Assembly (NCBI GenBank): GCA_946406115.1
Contig: OX291555.1
Span: 14,340,001-14,404,000, forward strand
DNA length: 64,000 nt
DNA from: Apoda limacodes
Taxonomy: Eukaryota; Arthropoda; Insecta; Lepidoptera; Limacodidae
Reading direction: 5' to 3'
The translations under genes and the position numbers were made by a program. The notes beneath the pieces are model-generated. The model ran no database searches, was not told the DNA's origin, and worked only from the letters and a program-made list of their open reading frames with translations. Numbering within the stretch: position 1 is the first letter of the stretch; the number at the start of each line of letters is the position of its first letter. Below are positions 23,530 to 35,144 of this stretch, piece by piece.

Positions 23530-23792
23530 CGTTGTATTATTTTTAACGTTTTTTTACGGAAACTCCTTGATGGTACTATGAAAGTTGTAAAGCTGTAGTT
23601 CGTACAAGTGGAATTTGTGAAAAGTGGGGAACTTGTGAATTTTCCGGGATAAAAAAATAGCCTATTTTCTTTCTATTTCAGGACTAAACCTAAATGTGTG
23701 CCAAGTTTCATCCCGCTCCGTCCAGTGGTTGACGCGTGATTGAGTAACAAACATCCAAACTTTCGCATTAAAATATTAGTCGGATGAAAAGC
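23530..23792 (+). repeat. family B repeat, 3' part
   Basis: CCGGGATAAAAAAATAGCCT, CCAAGTTTCATCCCGCTCC, CAGTGGTTGACGCGTGA, GAGTAACAAACATCCAAAC and AAATATTAGTCGGAT match the B 3' half at 60440-60558. With the minus copy before it, this makes a head-to-head arrangement. Confidence 0.65.
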
Positions 23793-24765
23793 AGTATTTT
23801 TAGATGTATTTTGCATTAAATAAGCGCGTTAAAATGTATAATTAAATCTTCATTTAACTGATTGTACCCACAGGTTGACAGAATTATTTAACTTTTTAAA
23901 AATAATTCAATTATTCCAACGCTTTTGAAATTTGAACGCAACCCTAAAACATTCCATTGACTACAAGCATCAATTCACTTCATTTCCACAGGTGTAAATT
24001 GACCACAACGGGTAAAAAACATCGATATCTTTATCTCATGCGTACAACACTAAGCAAATTAAGCTATTTCGCTAAGCGATATAGATATTAGTTTAGCTAC
24101 TCACGGGTAGATGGCGCATCACATATTTAATTTATTCTTTATGTCATTGTAATACGGTTTAGCTTAGGTCAATAATTTTTCGAAATAAAGACTCCACAAC
24201 AATTTCTACTCAAATAGAGGTGAGGTACTTTATTGCCTTCGATTTATTTTCGTTGTGAATTTATGAAACGATATCCTAATAATCTTGAAAAACAGTCACA
24301 GTTCAAGTGTAATTTATTCTTTTTATCACAAATAAAAAGAAAGGTTTAAAATTATGCCATGAAATTGAAAAAATAACACTTTTTATGAACAAGATTACAG
24401 TGGTGACTAACATGATTTCGATAAAAATAGTGCACCTCTATTAAAGCAATTTATTATAAATTAAATTAAATCGGTTATTTATGAAAAAATAATACTAAAG
24501 TGTGATAAGTTACGTCGCTGGAACTCTTATTTACCTTTTTTTTATAGTTTTTACAACTTTTTACAGCACAATACGACATTATTCAAATAAAACAAACAAA
24601 ATATCTTTAGATGTTCACTCGCCGAGGGTGACCTTGTGTTTGTTGCGTCAAATCGATGCGCTACTCAACATAGTCTAAAAATTAGACTATGGGCGGCTAG
24701 CCTGCCGGTGCTTTTTGGACATATCTATTGTTTTTTCATATCGATGACAAATATATGTAAAAGAC
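23793..24765. other. no gene; short hairpin near the end
   Basis: CATAGTCTAA/TTAGACTATG forms a perfect 10-bp stem with a 3-nt loop at 24669-24691. Otherwise AT-rich and featureless. Confidence 0.45.
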
Positions 24766-24985
24766 ATTTTTTTTTTCTGACAATGCCGTTGGCTGTTGCA
24801 GCCATTACTGCTTCACCGGGCTTTTTGGGGCGCGAAACAACGCGAAAGGGCTTCCGGCGGGGGAGCCTCAGCTTGGGTTGTCGCTCTCGGGGGCGTCCCT
24901 TCGACCGGCGTGAGTCTCAAACCTGAAGGTGAGTCAGCGCCAGGAGTGGAGTTCCCCGTTACGCGGGTGAACAAGAATAACATAC
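24766..24985 (+). repeat. GC-rich dispersed repeat (family D), copy 2
   Basis: GTTGGCTGTTGCAGCCATTA, CTTCACCGGGCTTTTTGGGG, CAGCTTGGGTTGTCGCTCTC and GACCGGCGTGAGTCTC, then GTGAGTCAGCGCCAGGAG. Same block order as copy 1 at 6866. Frames of 96 and 64 codons run through it, but they are products of GC-rich composition and differ between copies. Confidence 0.65.
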
Positions 24986-26584
24986 ACTAGTAAACTATGC
25001 TATTTGCTCTGTCCAAAATGAAAGGAGCCACTTAGAAAAGCTGCTATGAAAATTTAACACGCCTAGGAAAACAGCACAAACCATTTAAAAAAAGTATAGC
25101 GATCGAGTAGTTAGTTTTGAATCAAACATTTATTTAGGATGAAATAAATTTGAATTTTAAAACCAAAGTTTTTACTGAATTCATACATTTAAATAATTTA
25201 ATAAAAACTCTCGTTATTTACTTAATAATTCATTAGCGTAATTTTTAATATTATAGATTATTCGCTAACGTAATATAGTAAATTATAGTCTGTATGGAAA
25301 AATATACCTCAGATTCACCGTAAGGAACAAATAGATTTATTGTTTTTGAGCCAACTTACTGAAAGTTACACAACTGTCCACAACTTACCTGAAAAGAAAT
25401 ATTTTATTTAAAAAACATGGTCAATTTTCACATATTAGTCACATTCTTTTCTTCATCTTTAAAATAAATAAAAAAAAAAATTTAAAGTAAAGTAGTCGCC
25501 AGTATTCAATTTACCCACAATTCACAATTTCAGACACTATTAGAAAATAAATATAAATAAAACCTACAAATTTAAACCATAATGTTTCAAACAAGATGCA
25601 AAGTTTTACACAGCATCAACGCGATTCTATTAGATATATATCTCTATTATAGACGTAGCGTTTAGCTAATCCGCTAATCTCAGCGGCTTCTTATACTCAG
25701 TCGAGAGTCTCACTGCTTTTCAGATTAAATGTACTAACATAAAATAGCTTTTTCCTACAAAATTAGATTTCAAAACGGTGACTTGAATAATAAATACATT
25801 TCATCATGCACGAGAGTTTGTATCGCATGCGTGGCGACTTTTACATACGTTTTGCACGACGCGATGGAAGATGCGGGCGGCTCCCTCAATTAGTTCCACG
25901 CATGCGGAGCAAACCCGCATGCGTGATGATATACGCATTATAACGTACTATTGTCACATCAACGCCGAAAACTATCCCATGTACACCTTATTTGTCAAAG
26001 TTTGGTTTTGGTGTTACGAGGAAAACAAAGAATCTGAAAAACATGATGGCTTAAAAATTACTCTTGTTTAGAGCTCCACAGAGAGAAAAAAGATATTGTT
26101 CGAATTAAAACCTGTTTTTTAAAATGCTTTAATACAAAATTTTATTAATTTCAAATTTTTTTTCCTGGCAATTATAAAACAATATAATTTTAAGTACATT
26201 TCATTAATTTAATAAACTAATAACTACAACATAGTTTTATTACTTTCCGAAAATAATAATTTGTACTTCGGATTACATAATTTTATAAATCCTATAAAAC
26301 TTTTCTCGAATTTATGAGTAGGGTAATTAATATCAACATATAAAGTTTACTAAAGATTACAAAAAGTTTTATTAAAGTGGGAAGATAAAACACTACTTTT
26401 ATTACAGTGAAGGCCAAATAACGTTTACAAACACCTTTCTAAGAATTAGTGAAGTTAACTAATAACAAACATCATATCGTACCGCTACGAATCAAGTTTG
26501 ACGTCACGCGTCCTACATAGCGCTATTGAAGTTTTTCGATAGTTCGCATATATACAAACCGAATCGCAAGTGAAGTATATTTCC
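24986..26584. other. no recognisable feature
   Basis: Strongly AT-rich. A 66-codon frame at 25871-26071 has no recognisable domain. Confidence 0.45.
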
Positions 26585-27130
26585 CCCCGACCGACCTCGG
26601 CATGGTCGTAAAACTATAGTTAGGCGGCCTCGGCACGTACTAACGGCCCCAGATGACGATCTCGCTGTCCGGATAGCCTCCCCTAATAGGGCCTCCCCCT
26701 AACACGACGCAGACGTCCCCGGGTTCGTCGGCGCCCGCAAGGATACACGAGGTATCAAAGACTGCCGGGGCATTTCTCGCCCCCACTCAATCGCAACCGC
26801 ACCCGCGTAACAGGGAACTCCCCTCCTGGCGGTGACTCACCTTCGTGTTGAGACTCACGCCGGTCGAAGGGAAAGGGTCAAGAAAGCCCGGTGAAGCATT
26901 AATGGCTGCAACAGCCAACTGCATAAAATAGTGAAGTAGATCAAGGCGTTCTCCAGGCATAACTTCTCACCTGGCGAGGGATTCCCGTTTACCGCCACTT
27001 TACAGTTGGTGACCATGATCTGCAAAAAAGACGCACCTTCCGCCGCAGCCCTTCATCTACCAGGTACACGAACCAGTTGTCAACTGTACGCTTTGCATCA
27101 CAGAGGTTCATCAGGACCATCGGTGTAAAT
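26585..27130 (-). repeat. GC-rich dispersed repeat (family D), longest copy
   Basis: The reverse complement contains GTTGGCTGTTGCAGCCATTA, CTTCACCGGGCTTTCTTGAC, GACCGGCGTGAGTCTCAAC and GTGGGGGCGAGAAATGCCCC. It extends beyond copies 1 and 2 on both sides. At its minus-strand 5' end a short frame reads LMNLCDAKRTVDNWFVYL, which looks like protein-coding TE sequence, but I cannot name the family. Its GC content is conspicuous beside AT-rich flanks. Confidence 0.6.
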
Positions 27131-27231
27131 GCTTATTGTAAGCGTGATACTTTATTTTATTCCAATATTTTTTAATTGTTTTTAGTAAACAACACTGTTA
27201 TTCCAACAAGCCTATTTTTTTATGACTATGT

Positions 27232-28172
27232 TTTATTCCTGTTAGTAAAACTCATTGGAAACCGTCAGTGTAATTTACTTGTCCTCGGAATTACTAATAT
27301 ATTAGTTATTACTAGTATTATTTACTTGTGGCTACTAAAGTTTTTTCTCCGTGCACTGCAGTCAAGTCAAAATGAAGGTACTCAAGAGATCTAAGCTTTA
27401 TAAATAATATTTGTTTTTTTATTAGAAATATAAATACTGATTATATCGAGAGAAATATAGAAGTTATCACGCATTAACCAATGTTAACTCTAGATTTTAT
27501 GATCTGATAAATAATTCCATTCACAAAAACAATGATTAATCATAAAACAAAAACAGAACCGTCTACAAAAAAATCAAAATCGTGATTAATTGAATCGCGT
27601 CAATAATTCGTTACGTCCACAGACGTTTGATCTACGTTTTTTGTTAACTGTCTAAATTTTACAAATCCGCTCAATACTTTGAAAAACCATAGAATAATAG
27701 AGAAAAAGCATTGCATTACATCTTTGTGGTGAGAGAGGCCGTCTTTAAAAACCATTTTATCCTTTAGAAGGCTCCAAACGTAACATATTGAAGTTTTGAT
27801 TACTATTCAACTTTTGTTCTCCATCTGTTGGGGGAGATTTTAATTAAATTTGCATCTAACCACTCTCTCAAACTTTGCTCGAAAGCAACCTTATGCTTCT
27901 GCTATAGAGTTGCTTTTATGTTGTAACAAATGACTCTTTAAACTTGTTTGTGCTTATACTTAAAGATGTTGGGTTTTCCGCGATCCATTTAAGTTTCCCG
28001 TTTAACTCTTTTGTTTGTAATTGTGAAATTGGAATCCTTTGTTCATTGACGGTTTGAAATGATGGAACTTTGTTAAATGTTAAAGACAAGACAATAAATA
28101 GAGCCACTGACATGGTACTTAAATGATTATTTTCATGTTTCAATCAAACTTGATGTTTGAGCCAATTTTATT
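27232..28172 (-). repeat. repeat Y, copy 1 of a ~940-bp direct duplication
   Basis: Nearly identical to 28216-29152 at an offset of 981-984 bp, with scattered substitutions and small indels. On the minus strand (28143-27916) it encodes 75 codons including LFIVLSLTFNKVPSFQTVNE and TKELNGKLKWIAENP. The FNKVP...LKWIAENP pattern faintly recalls the C-terminal tail of a LINE reverse transcriptase. A third partial relative lies at 44775-44875, so this is a repeat family, not a host gene. Confidence 0.7.
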
Positions 28173-28215
28173 AAAAATCCTTATTTGAATAAACCATTTT
28201 GACTTTGACTTTGAC
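28173..28215 (+). repeat. LINE-type 3' tail with (TTTGAC)n between the two Y copies
   Basis: TTGAATAAACCATTTTGACT followed by TTGACTTTGACTTT is the AATAAA plus (TTTGAC)n ending of some lepidopteran non-LTR elements. It sits exactly at the junction of the two Y copies and is absent from the outer edge at 29152. Confidence 0.5.
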
Positions 28216-29152
28216 TTTATTCCTGTTAGTAACACTCATTGGAAACCGTCAGTGTAATTTACTTGTCCTCGGAATTACTAATATATTAGTGATTACTAGT
28301 ATTATTTACTTGTGGCTACTAAAGTTTTTTCTCCGTGCACTGCAGTCAAGTCAAAATGAAGGTACTCAAGAGATCTAAGCTTTATAAATAATATTTGTTT
28401 TTTTATTAGAAATATAAATACTGATTATATCGAAAGAAATATAGAAGTTATCACGCATTAACTAATGTTAACTCTAGATTTTATGATCAGATAAATAATT
28501 CCATTCATAAAAAATGATTAATCATAAAACAAAAACAGAACCGCCTACAAAAAATCAAAATCGCGATTAATTGAATCGCGTCAATAATTCGTTACGTCCA
28601 CAGACGTTTAATTTACGTTTTTTGTTAACTGTTTAAATTTTAAAAATCCGCTCAATACTTTGAAAAACCATAGAATAATAGAGAAAAAGCATTGCATTAC
28701 ATCTTTGTGGTGAGAGAGGCCGTCTTTAAAAACCACTTTATCCTTTAGAAGGCTCCAAACGTAACATATTGAAGTTTTGATTACTATTCAACTTTTGTTC
28801 TCCATCTGTTGAGGGAGATTTTAATTAAATTTGCATCTAACCACTCTCTCAAACTTTGCTCGAAAGCAACCTTATGCTTCTGCTATAGAGTTGCTTTTAT
28901 GTTGTAACAAATGGCACTTTAAACTGGTTTGTACTTATTCTTAAAGATATTGGGTTTTCCGCGATCCATTTAAGTTTCCCGTTTAACTCTTTTGTTTGTA
29001 ATTGTGAAATTGGAATCCTTTGTTCATTGACGGTTTGAAATGATGGAACTTTGTTAAATGTTAAAGACAAGACAATAAATAGAGCCACTGACATGGTCTT
29101 TAAATGATTATTTTCATGTTTCAATCAAACTTGATGTATGAGCCAATTTTAT
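28216..29152 (-). repeat. repeat Y, copy 2
   Basis: Second copy of the 27232-28172 sequence. The minus-strand frame at 29124-28897 differs from copy 1 by a few residues (for example STMSV to KTMSV, and KESFV to KVPFV near the end). Neither copy has a longer intact frame, so there is no sign of coding selection beyond recent origin. Confidence 0.7.
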
Positions 29153-29754
29153 GCATTTAGTGCTAATATTATGTAGGTTGTTCTTATTAAATAAAAAATA
29201 TGCTTTATATGATGCTTTTAAAATATGATGCTTTTGTATTGCTTTTATAATAGTTGACAAGTACGGGTGCTTATTTTTTTACTCTTTAGTTATTTTTTAT
29301 AAGCGTGGTTTTTAAATATTTTTTATTTTATTCACCTGATTATTGTATCAGCGCAGAGTTCTGTGCTTTTTGTGAAAATTAAAGAGTTGTAGCTAGTCGA
29401 GAAGTGATCGAAATTACGATTGCAAGATTCGACCCAAACAGGTAAAACTAATATAGGCATTGTAACAATATACATCACAATATTTAAATAAATGTGTATT
29501 TTTTTGCTATTATTGGTAGAATTTGTTTTAAATGGTCTCAACACAAACTAATCTACGAAATACCTTAACCAATGCGGCCAATAATAGGTATTAGTATCTA
29601 TTTTTTTAACTAGGCCAAGTATCTTCTATATATACAGTAAGTAATATAAGTATATAGTTAGTACATAGGTATCCATATATATTGTAATATTCTTTATTCT
29701 CCCTTATAATTTTACGTATAATCCTTTATGTATCACCTACCTTACCTGTCAATA
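29153..29754. other. no recognisable feature
   Basis: AT-rich with TATATA-rich stretches near 29620-29690. No gene was identified. Confidence 0.45.
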
Positions 29755-29880
29755 TTACTCTACCCAAATGTTGCCTGGTAGAGGTCGCTTTTAAGTGATA
29801 AGGCCACCTTATTGTGCTATTTCTTTTATTGTTATTTTATGTGTATTTTCAACTGTGCAATAAAGAATATTGTATTGTTT
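29755..29880 (+). repeat. 3' end of a C1-type LINE
   Basis: ACCCAAATGTTGCCTGGTAG, AGGTCGCTTTTAAGTGATAA and GGCCACCTTATTGTGCTAT, then GTGCAATAAAGAATATTG. This parallels the minus-strand 3' UTR of the LINE at 2945-3130 (CCAAAGGTTGTCTGGAAGAG, CGCTTTAAAGCGATAAG, GCAATAAAG). Only the 3' UTR remains. Confidence 0.6.
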
Positions 29881-32800
29881 TGTTTCTTTTATACCCAGCT
29901 ATTTTATATTCGACTTTAATTCAAGTTTTCACAGATGATTGCTACTCGTTTTGCTGAAATATTTTGTGAAATTATCGCTTTTACATATACGTTATATACT
30001 ACATAATGATTATATATTATTTATTAACAAACATAATAATTCTTAACAAATAAATTGTTCCAGAATAAACCGACACATAAAAACAATTAAGAAAATAAGT
30101 AAACAATCTAATATAGTACATTAAGTATCTCTATGACCAGTCGTTGTATGTTTTAAGGACAACAAAAGATAAATTAGTGTTTAGGGTATAATTTACAATA
30201 CTAATAAAGCAGAATAACGAATTCTCAAGCAATAATAATAAATATTTCGAGTCATAAAATGTACGTTTATGTCACAAGATTGTATGTTCTGTCTCCCGCT
30301 CTATAATATTTAATATTGTGACGGCTTTTCGTAGGCTATTTCGTCCTATTTTATCCATAAAATGGCAAGGTAGTTTTGTCACGTTTATTGCTTTAATTTA
30401 TGTGATCTTTATTTCTTTTTTTTTGTTTCTAAACGTCGTGTATGAAATTCGTCGTAAAATAAGTTAAACGTTCGCCAAACACATTAAATTTTCCATGTGT
30501 ACTTTAGTTTCAGTATTACCAGCAAGGAAAACGCGATAGCATTGGCATTGCAACAATAGCGTGTCCAAGGTATGAAAAAATTATACTAACAGGAGTACAT
30601 ACACTTGGCCCATTCTTTTTTTATTTACATTAGTGCATAAAAACGCCAGCCTGATTTAAAACATGACCGACGCTTATATTTAAAATTAATAAACACAAAA
30701 AAAGTGGCGAAAGTATGTAGTGTAGCGAAAAGGGCAGCGCCGAGAATAGGTAAAAACGGCCGATTCAGACTTATCCGACCACGACTTTACGAGACCAAAT
30801 GTATCATAGCTTTTATCTTCTCCCATGCGTGCGCTGTCATCAAATTGTTTAATGTGTCGTTAACGGTTTTTACGGTATCATTTGTACTGCAGCTAGATTT
30901 TATGAGCAAGACGGGCAAACAACCCTTCTTAACGTAAACCATTTCGCAATGGTGCCAACTCAGGACTTTTTACTCTAAATGTATGATTTTCTGAAAATGG
31001 TTTTAACTAAGGGCCAAATACCAATTTCCATGAAAACTTTTAATCCCATTTGACTCCCATGATTTTTTTCAAACCATGCCAAATTTCAAATTTTTAGGCC
31101 CATCGGTTTTGGCTGCGCGTTATCCCAGTCAAAAATAAGAATAAGTTAAAAAAACTTAAATTTAGAACTTCTCCTATTTATAGTGTATCTTGGCTGGCCA
31201 TAATGTGTGCCGTGAGATACTCGCCCGAGGTAGTCATTTGTACAGAGGACAATATACCGTTTTCTGCCGCGTCTCCAGCGGCCAACTTGCCTTATTTTGG
31301 TGACTCCGTTTACTACGCGACCGACGCGACGCGACGAGGCACCAGAGCGTAGTTTCAAATCTCTTTGCAGGGAACTACGAAGGTCAGTGATTTTTGTACA
31401 TTTTAAGGTAATAAATATAAACATATAATTGTAGTGTTTCTTCATTGATTTTATTTACCGCTTCAGTTATTTGGTAAATTTAATCAAGGTCGACAACCAT
31501 TAGTTGTATTGAACGTCATTGAAATTAAATATTTGAGTTCATGTGTCTTTTATTATTCATACTGAGGTAAAATCAATTTTTATTTTTCTTTTAATACGTC
31601 TGAATACCCCATGCATTTCATTAATATATTATGCATTTTGGTAAATAGCGATATACTTATGAAAATAATAAGGATTAAATGAAACAAATCTAAATTGGAT
31701 TAACCTCTTTATGTCTAATTGCATGAAATCAAATATTTTATTTCATTGACGTTTAACAGAATAACTGATTATCGACTTTTATGTTTCTTTGGTGTTACGA
31801 ATAAGTAAAAATAGAGCTTGTTTATGATAACAACGCGCGTACTTAAATAGTAACTTTCTTATGGTTATAAGTATTTAGTATACTATGGTTTGCATTAAAA
31901 AATGACGTCGGATCCACCTTTTTATGTCACACGTATGTATGTAGCTATGTATGTTAATACCAACTTCGCATTGACTTTCAACATAAAATTTCTATCAAGA
32001 TAAGAAATCTTTTTAAAATTTCGCTGGAAGCTGGAATCCCTAATACGAAAGACATAAAGTGTTCTTCACTCGTAAAATAACGATGACTCTCTTCTATATT
32101 TCAGAGACGAAATGAGTCTCATTTTACATTCGATGTCGTCCTAGTTCTTAAGATTTTTTAGCTGTAAAAATTTAAATTTGTAATAGTTAAAAAGTACTAT
32201 GTTTATTAAATAGGTATATAATTATTTATTCAAAAACTTAAAAATTTAACTATTTTATTTAAAGATATTTATATAATATCTAGAGATAAGTATAAATCAG
32301 TCTAAATTATTTTTAAATTTTCCGGCTCTACGGTCAATACTTTAACAAGTTTTCTTCTGTGGGACAACAAGGCCAAAGTGAAATTTTTACCATCTCGATG
32401 AAACTTAGTCAAACTTAGTAACCAAAACTAATATGACCACAAGGCGAATAGGATTACGCATAAGTAAATAAAATCAGTTCAGTATACAAAATCAGTACAA
32501 TATCCAAAAATAGTGATTAATAAGAAATTAGAGATCAGATAAAATTACAAAGGCCGTATATATGACCCTATTTACCGCTGTTATAACACTTTCAAATTAT
32601 AATTCTACCATTACACCGCCTATTTCCCATTTTTGCCAATTGCGCAAAAGTAATGTTTCGCTACGCTATCCGTACACAATTTTGGCCCAGACAATAACAA
32701 ATTCTAGTTTTAGTAAAAGCATCGTTAATTATTTTGTGGGCAAAACTATTAAAATTATAGAAAACGGTCTTGCATTATCTTGGTTATAAGTATGTTGGCA

Positions 32801-32910
32801 AATTACCGTAACCTTAGGTACGTACGGCATAAAACAAGAAACTATTGCAATTGTTAGTGGAAAAGGGGACCAAGTTGCGCGGTATCTTAATAATGTATGC
32901 GAATTGATAT
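29881..32910. other. no host gene; possible LTR just upstream of 32911
   Basis: Around 30985-31140 there is sequence resembling a common lepidopteran repeat (GCCAAATTTCAAATTTTTAG). A GC-rich patch lies at 31260-31350. Frames of 77 (30704), 99 (31146, minus) and 75 codons (32562) have no recognisable domains. The last few hundred bases may be LTR sequence, because a primer-binding site follows, but I cannot see its 5' edge. Confidence 0.4.
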
Positions 32911-32928
32911 TGGCGCCCAACCTGGAGC
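32911..32928 (+). other. primer-binding site of an LTR retrotransposon (tRNA-Lys type)
   Basis: TGGCGCCCAACCTGGAGC matches the complement of a tRNA-Lys 3' end (TGGCGCCCAACGTGGGGC) at 16 of 18 positions. Such a site normally follows the 5' LTR. No gag or pol frame follows here, so only a remnant is left. Similar sites lie on the minus strand at 40181-40198, 40622-40640 and 46425-46445. Confidence 0.55.
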
Positions 32929-34249
32929 CGAATAGCCACCATATTGCTTTCGCTACAACGGTTATTGCCAGTTTTATTCACGACCAATGTGTTTCCAAGT
33001 TATGAATTAATTAAAGCCTTTGTAGTTTCTACTCAGCAAGCGTGTGTGTTTAGATGTGAAATATAATTTTGGGCTACGGTAAACCAGAGTCTACTTCTTG
33101 TATATTGCCAGACATAGCAGTTCTGCAATCATCATCATATTAAAATGTATTACATAGATTTCGTCAGTTTATTTCAGTTTATTAAGTGGATGATATTCTT
33201 TATATTTTAACCGTTTTTATGCCTACCAGGATTAACAAAATACTGCTTCTAGTCATTTTCAATGTGATCTGTATAATGATATATATGTTTAGTTCTTAAA
33301 AGATTTTATAAATTGCTGTTAAAATTGGCTTTTCCATCCTTGCCCAATTATCTTTTTCAGCAAATTACATTTAAACATTATAAATACATAAATTAAGTAC
33401 TATTATTAATGCAAACCGGCATAGTGCTAGTTGGACTCACGCATATATGATTTTGAGCCATTCCACGATTTACGGTCGCAAACTATGACCAACTATTCCT
33501 AATCAGGATCTTATTTACTAAAGCCATCTAGTTTAACTTTAGTAACCAACTGAAATTCAAGAAAACACTCACAATTTAGCATGCAATGAGTAGGGCTTGA
33601 GGTAAGGGTTTCGGAAATGTTATAAACTACTTTGCAAATAACAATAAATGTAAATAGTTTTCTAAATGATGGCGCTAAATTTTTTTTTTTTTTCAATAGC
33701 ACCCTTCGGGAACTAAACCCCAAAAGCAATTTAAAATAAAAAAAGCTATTTTATTATGCCCATCTGTGGAATTCTCTATCTATTTTATAACACTGAAAGA
33801 TCTTTATTCGCTTGACATGCAAACTGACACAGCAATTAAATATCATGTTTAGTACATCCGCGTCCCATAAACCATTTTAATGTGCACATCCAAAAATAAA
33901 TCTAGGATGACATTTAAATGTATTTAATGGCGCGTTAGAGTAACATTGTAGCAATTCTTAACTCTCGCTTTATGAACACCTATTTCGAAAATAAAATGTA
34001 TAAAAAAAACCCATAATGTAACTTTAAATAAATAAGAAAAAAATAGGGACATACGGTAACTTTTAATCTTAAAAATATAGAAAACGTATGTCCCTGTAAA
34101 CCCTACAAACAGCCAATAAGATGAGACAATATTTTTATTAAATCAAAACTGTTGACTTATTTTTTAATATGAATAATTTTGTTTTTATATGGCCGAGTCA
34201 GGAATTGATGATATTTTCTAACAAAATATATATTTTCTTGATTTCATTA
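32929..34249. other. no gene; one stem-loop
   Basis: AGGGACATACG (34045-34055) and CGTATGTCCCT (34085-34095) form a perfect 11-bp stem with a 29-nt loop. Otherwise AT-rich; the 72-codon minus frame at 33511-33729 is unremarkable. Confidence 0.45.
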
Positions 34250-34802
34250 ATCATTGATTGGAGTTGACATCTCCAACGATATTCAGATCCGAGATCATCT
34301 GCAAGACAAGTTAAAGCTGGCATCTCAAAAACTGGGTGCACTCAACAGAGCGAAGCAGTACTTCACGTGGGGGCAATGGTTGCTGCTTTACAAGTCGCAA
34401 GTCCGGCCCTATATGGAGTACTGGTGCCATCTCTGGGCCGGATACCAGCTTAGCCGTTTTGACTCGGTTCAACGACGGGCTGTGACAATTGTCGACGATC
34501 CCAAACTCACTTGCCGTATCGAGCCCTTAAGTCTGAGGAGAGTCTTTGCTTCCCTGTGTGTGTTCTTCCGCTTGTACAATGGGATGTGTTCGAAATGATG
34601 CCCACGGCTACTTTCTTCCATCGCACCGTTCGCCATCGGCAGGGAATTCATTCTCACACTTTAGAATAGAAATGGTCACGTACAGTGCGGTTTCAGAGAA
34701 ACTTTCTCCCGCGTATGCTTGGGTTGGGCCTGCCAAGGTTTCCTCTGAGGGCTGCAGTATGAGGTTCTTCAAGACCAATCATAATTCAGAAATTTTCATG
34801 CG
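34250..34802 (+). pseudogene. jockey-like LINE (J1): reverse-transcriptase C-terminal part
   Basis: The frame at 34254-34598 encodes IGVDISNDIQIRDHL, KLASQKLGALNRAKQYF, LLLYKSQVRPYMEYWCHLWA, FDSVQRRAVTIVDDPKL and LRRVFASLCVFFRLYNGMCS. This is the thumb-to-C-terminus part of a jockey-type ORF2. It shifts frame and continues as MMPTATFFHRTVRHRQGIHS (about 34598-34662), then in further frames to SMRFFK near 34770. At least two frameshifts make it dead. It is the most complete J1 copy here; the 3' tail seen in other copies is replaced by a GIY-YIG relic from 34803. Confidence 0.85.
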
Positions 34803-35144
34803 TCTTTAACTTCCCATTCAGCTCCTAACACAAATTGTAAAACGGCTTGTTGTGTTTACTTACTTGAACGCCGTCATTGCACTGCATTCTATGTTGGTAA
34901 AGCTATCGACCCTCTACACGTAAAGATAAATAATCATCGTCATTCTGTTGACTCGGTTACCATCCATAATCAAAAATTTAATGATTGTTTTACTGTCCGT
35001 ATTTTAAAATCATTTTCACCACCTATTCCGGATATAGAATAACACACATTTGAATCTTTTTACATATGGGCATTGGAGGCTTTTTATAGTGATGGTCTTA
35101 ACAAATGTCATAAACCAAATTATACATTTTTTTATTTTTTTTGA
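34803..35144 (+). pseudogene. GIY-YIG endonuclease relic, Penelope-like element type
   Basis: One frame runs the whole interval with a single stop (35040-35042). It encodes PNTNCKTACC, then VYLLERRHCTAFYVGKAID, PLHVKINNHRHSVDSV, FTVRILKSFSPPIPDIE-stop, and HTFESFYIWALEAF with SDGLNK. VYL and YVG at about ten residues spacing, the lysine after YVG, the following K/R...NNHR block, the conserved E...W...L and the GLN near the end are the GIY-YIG layout found in Penelope-like elements. No reverse transcriptase precedes it; the 5' neighbour is a jockey LINE. Another mobile GIY-YIG element is the main alternative. Confidence 0.65.

Noticed and set aside
24636..24990. Frames of 96 and 64 codons
   Set aside because: They run through GC-rich repeat D and are not conserved between its copies.
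31146..31445. 99-codon minus-strand frame over a GC-rich patch
   Set aside because: The arginine-rich middle reflects GC composition; no recognisable domain.
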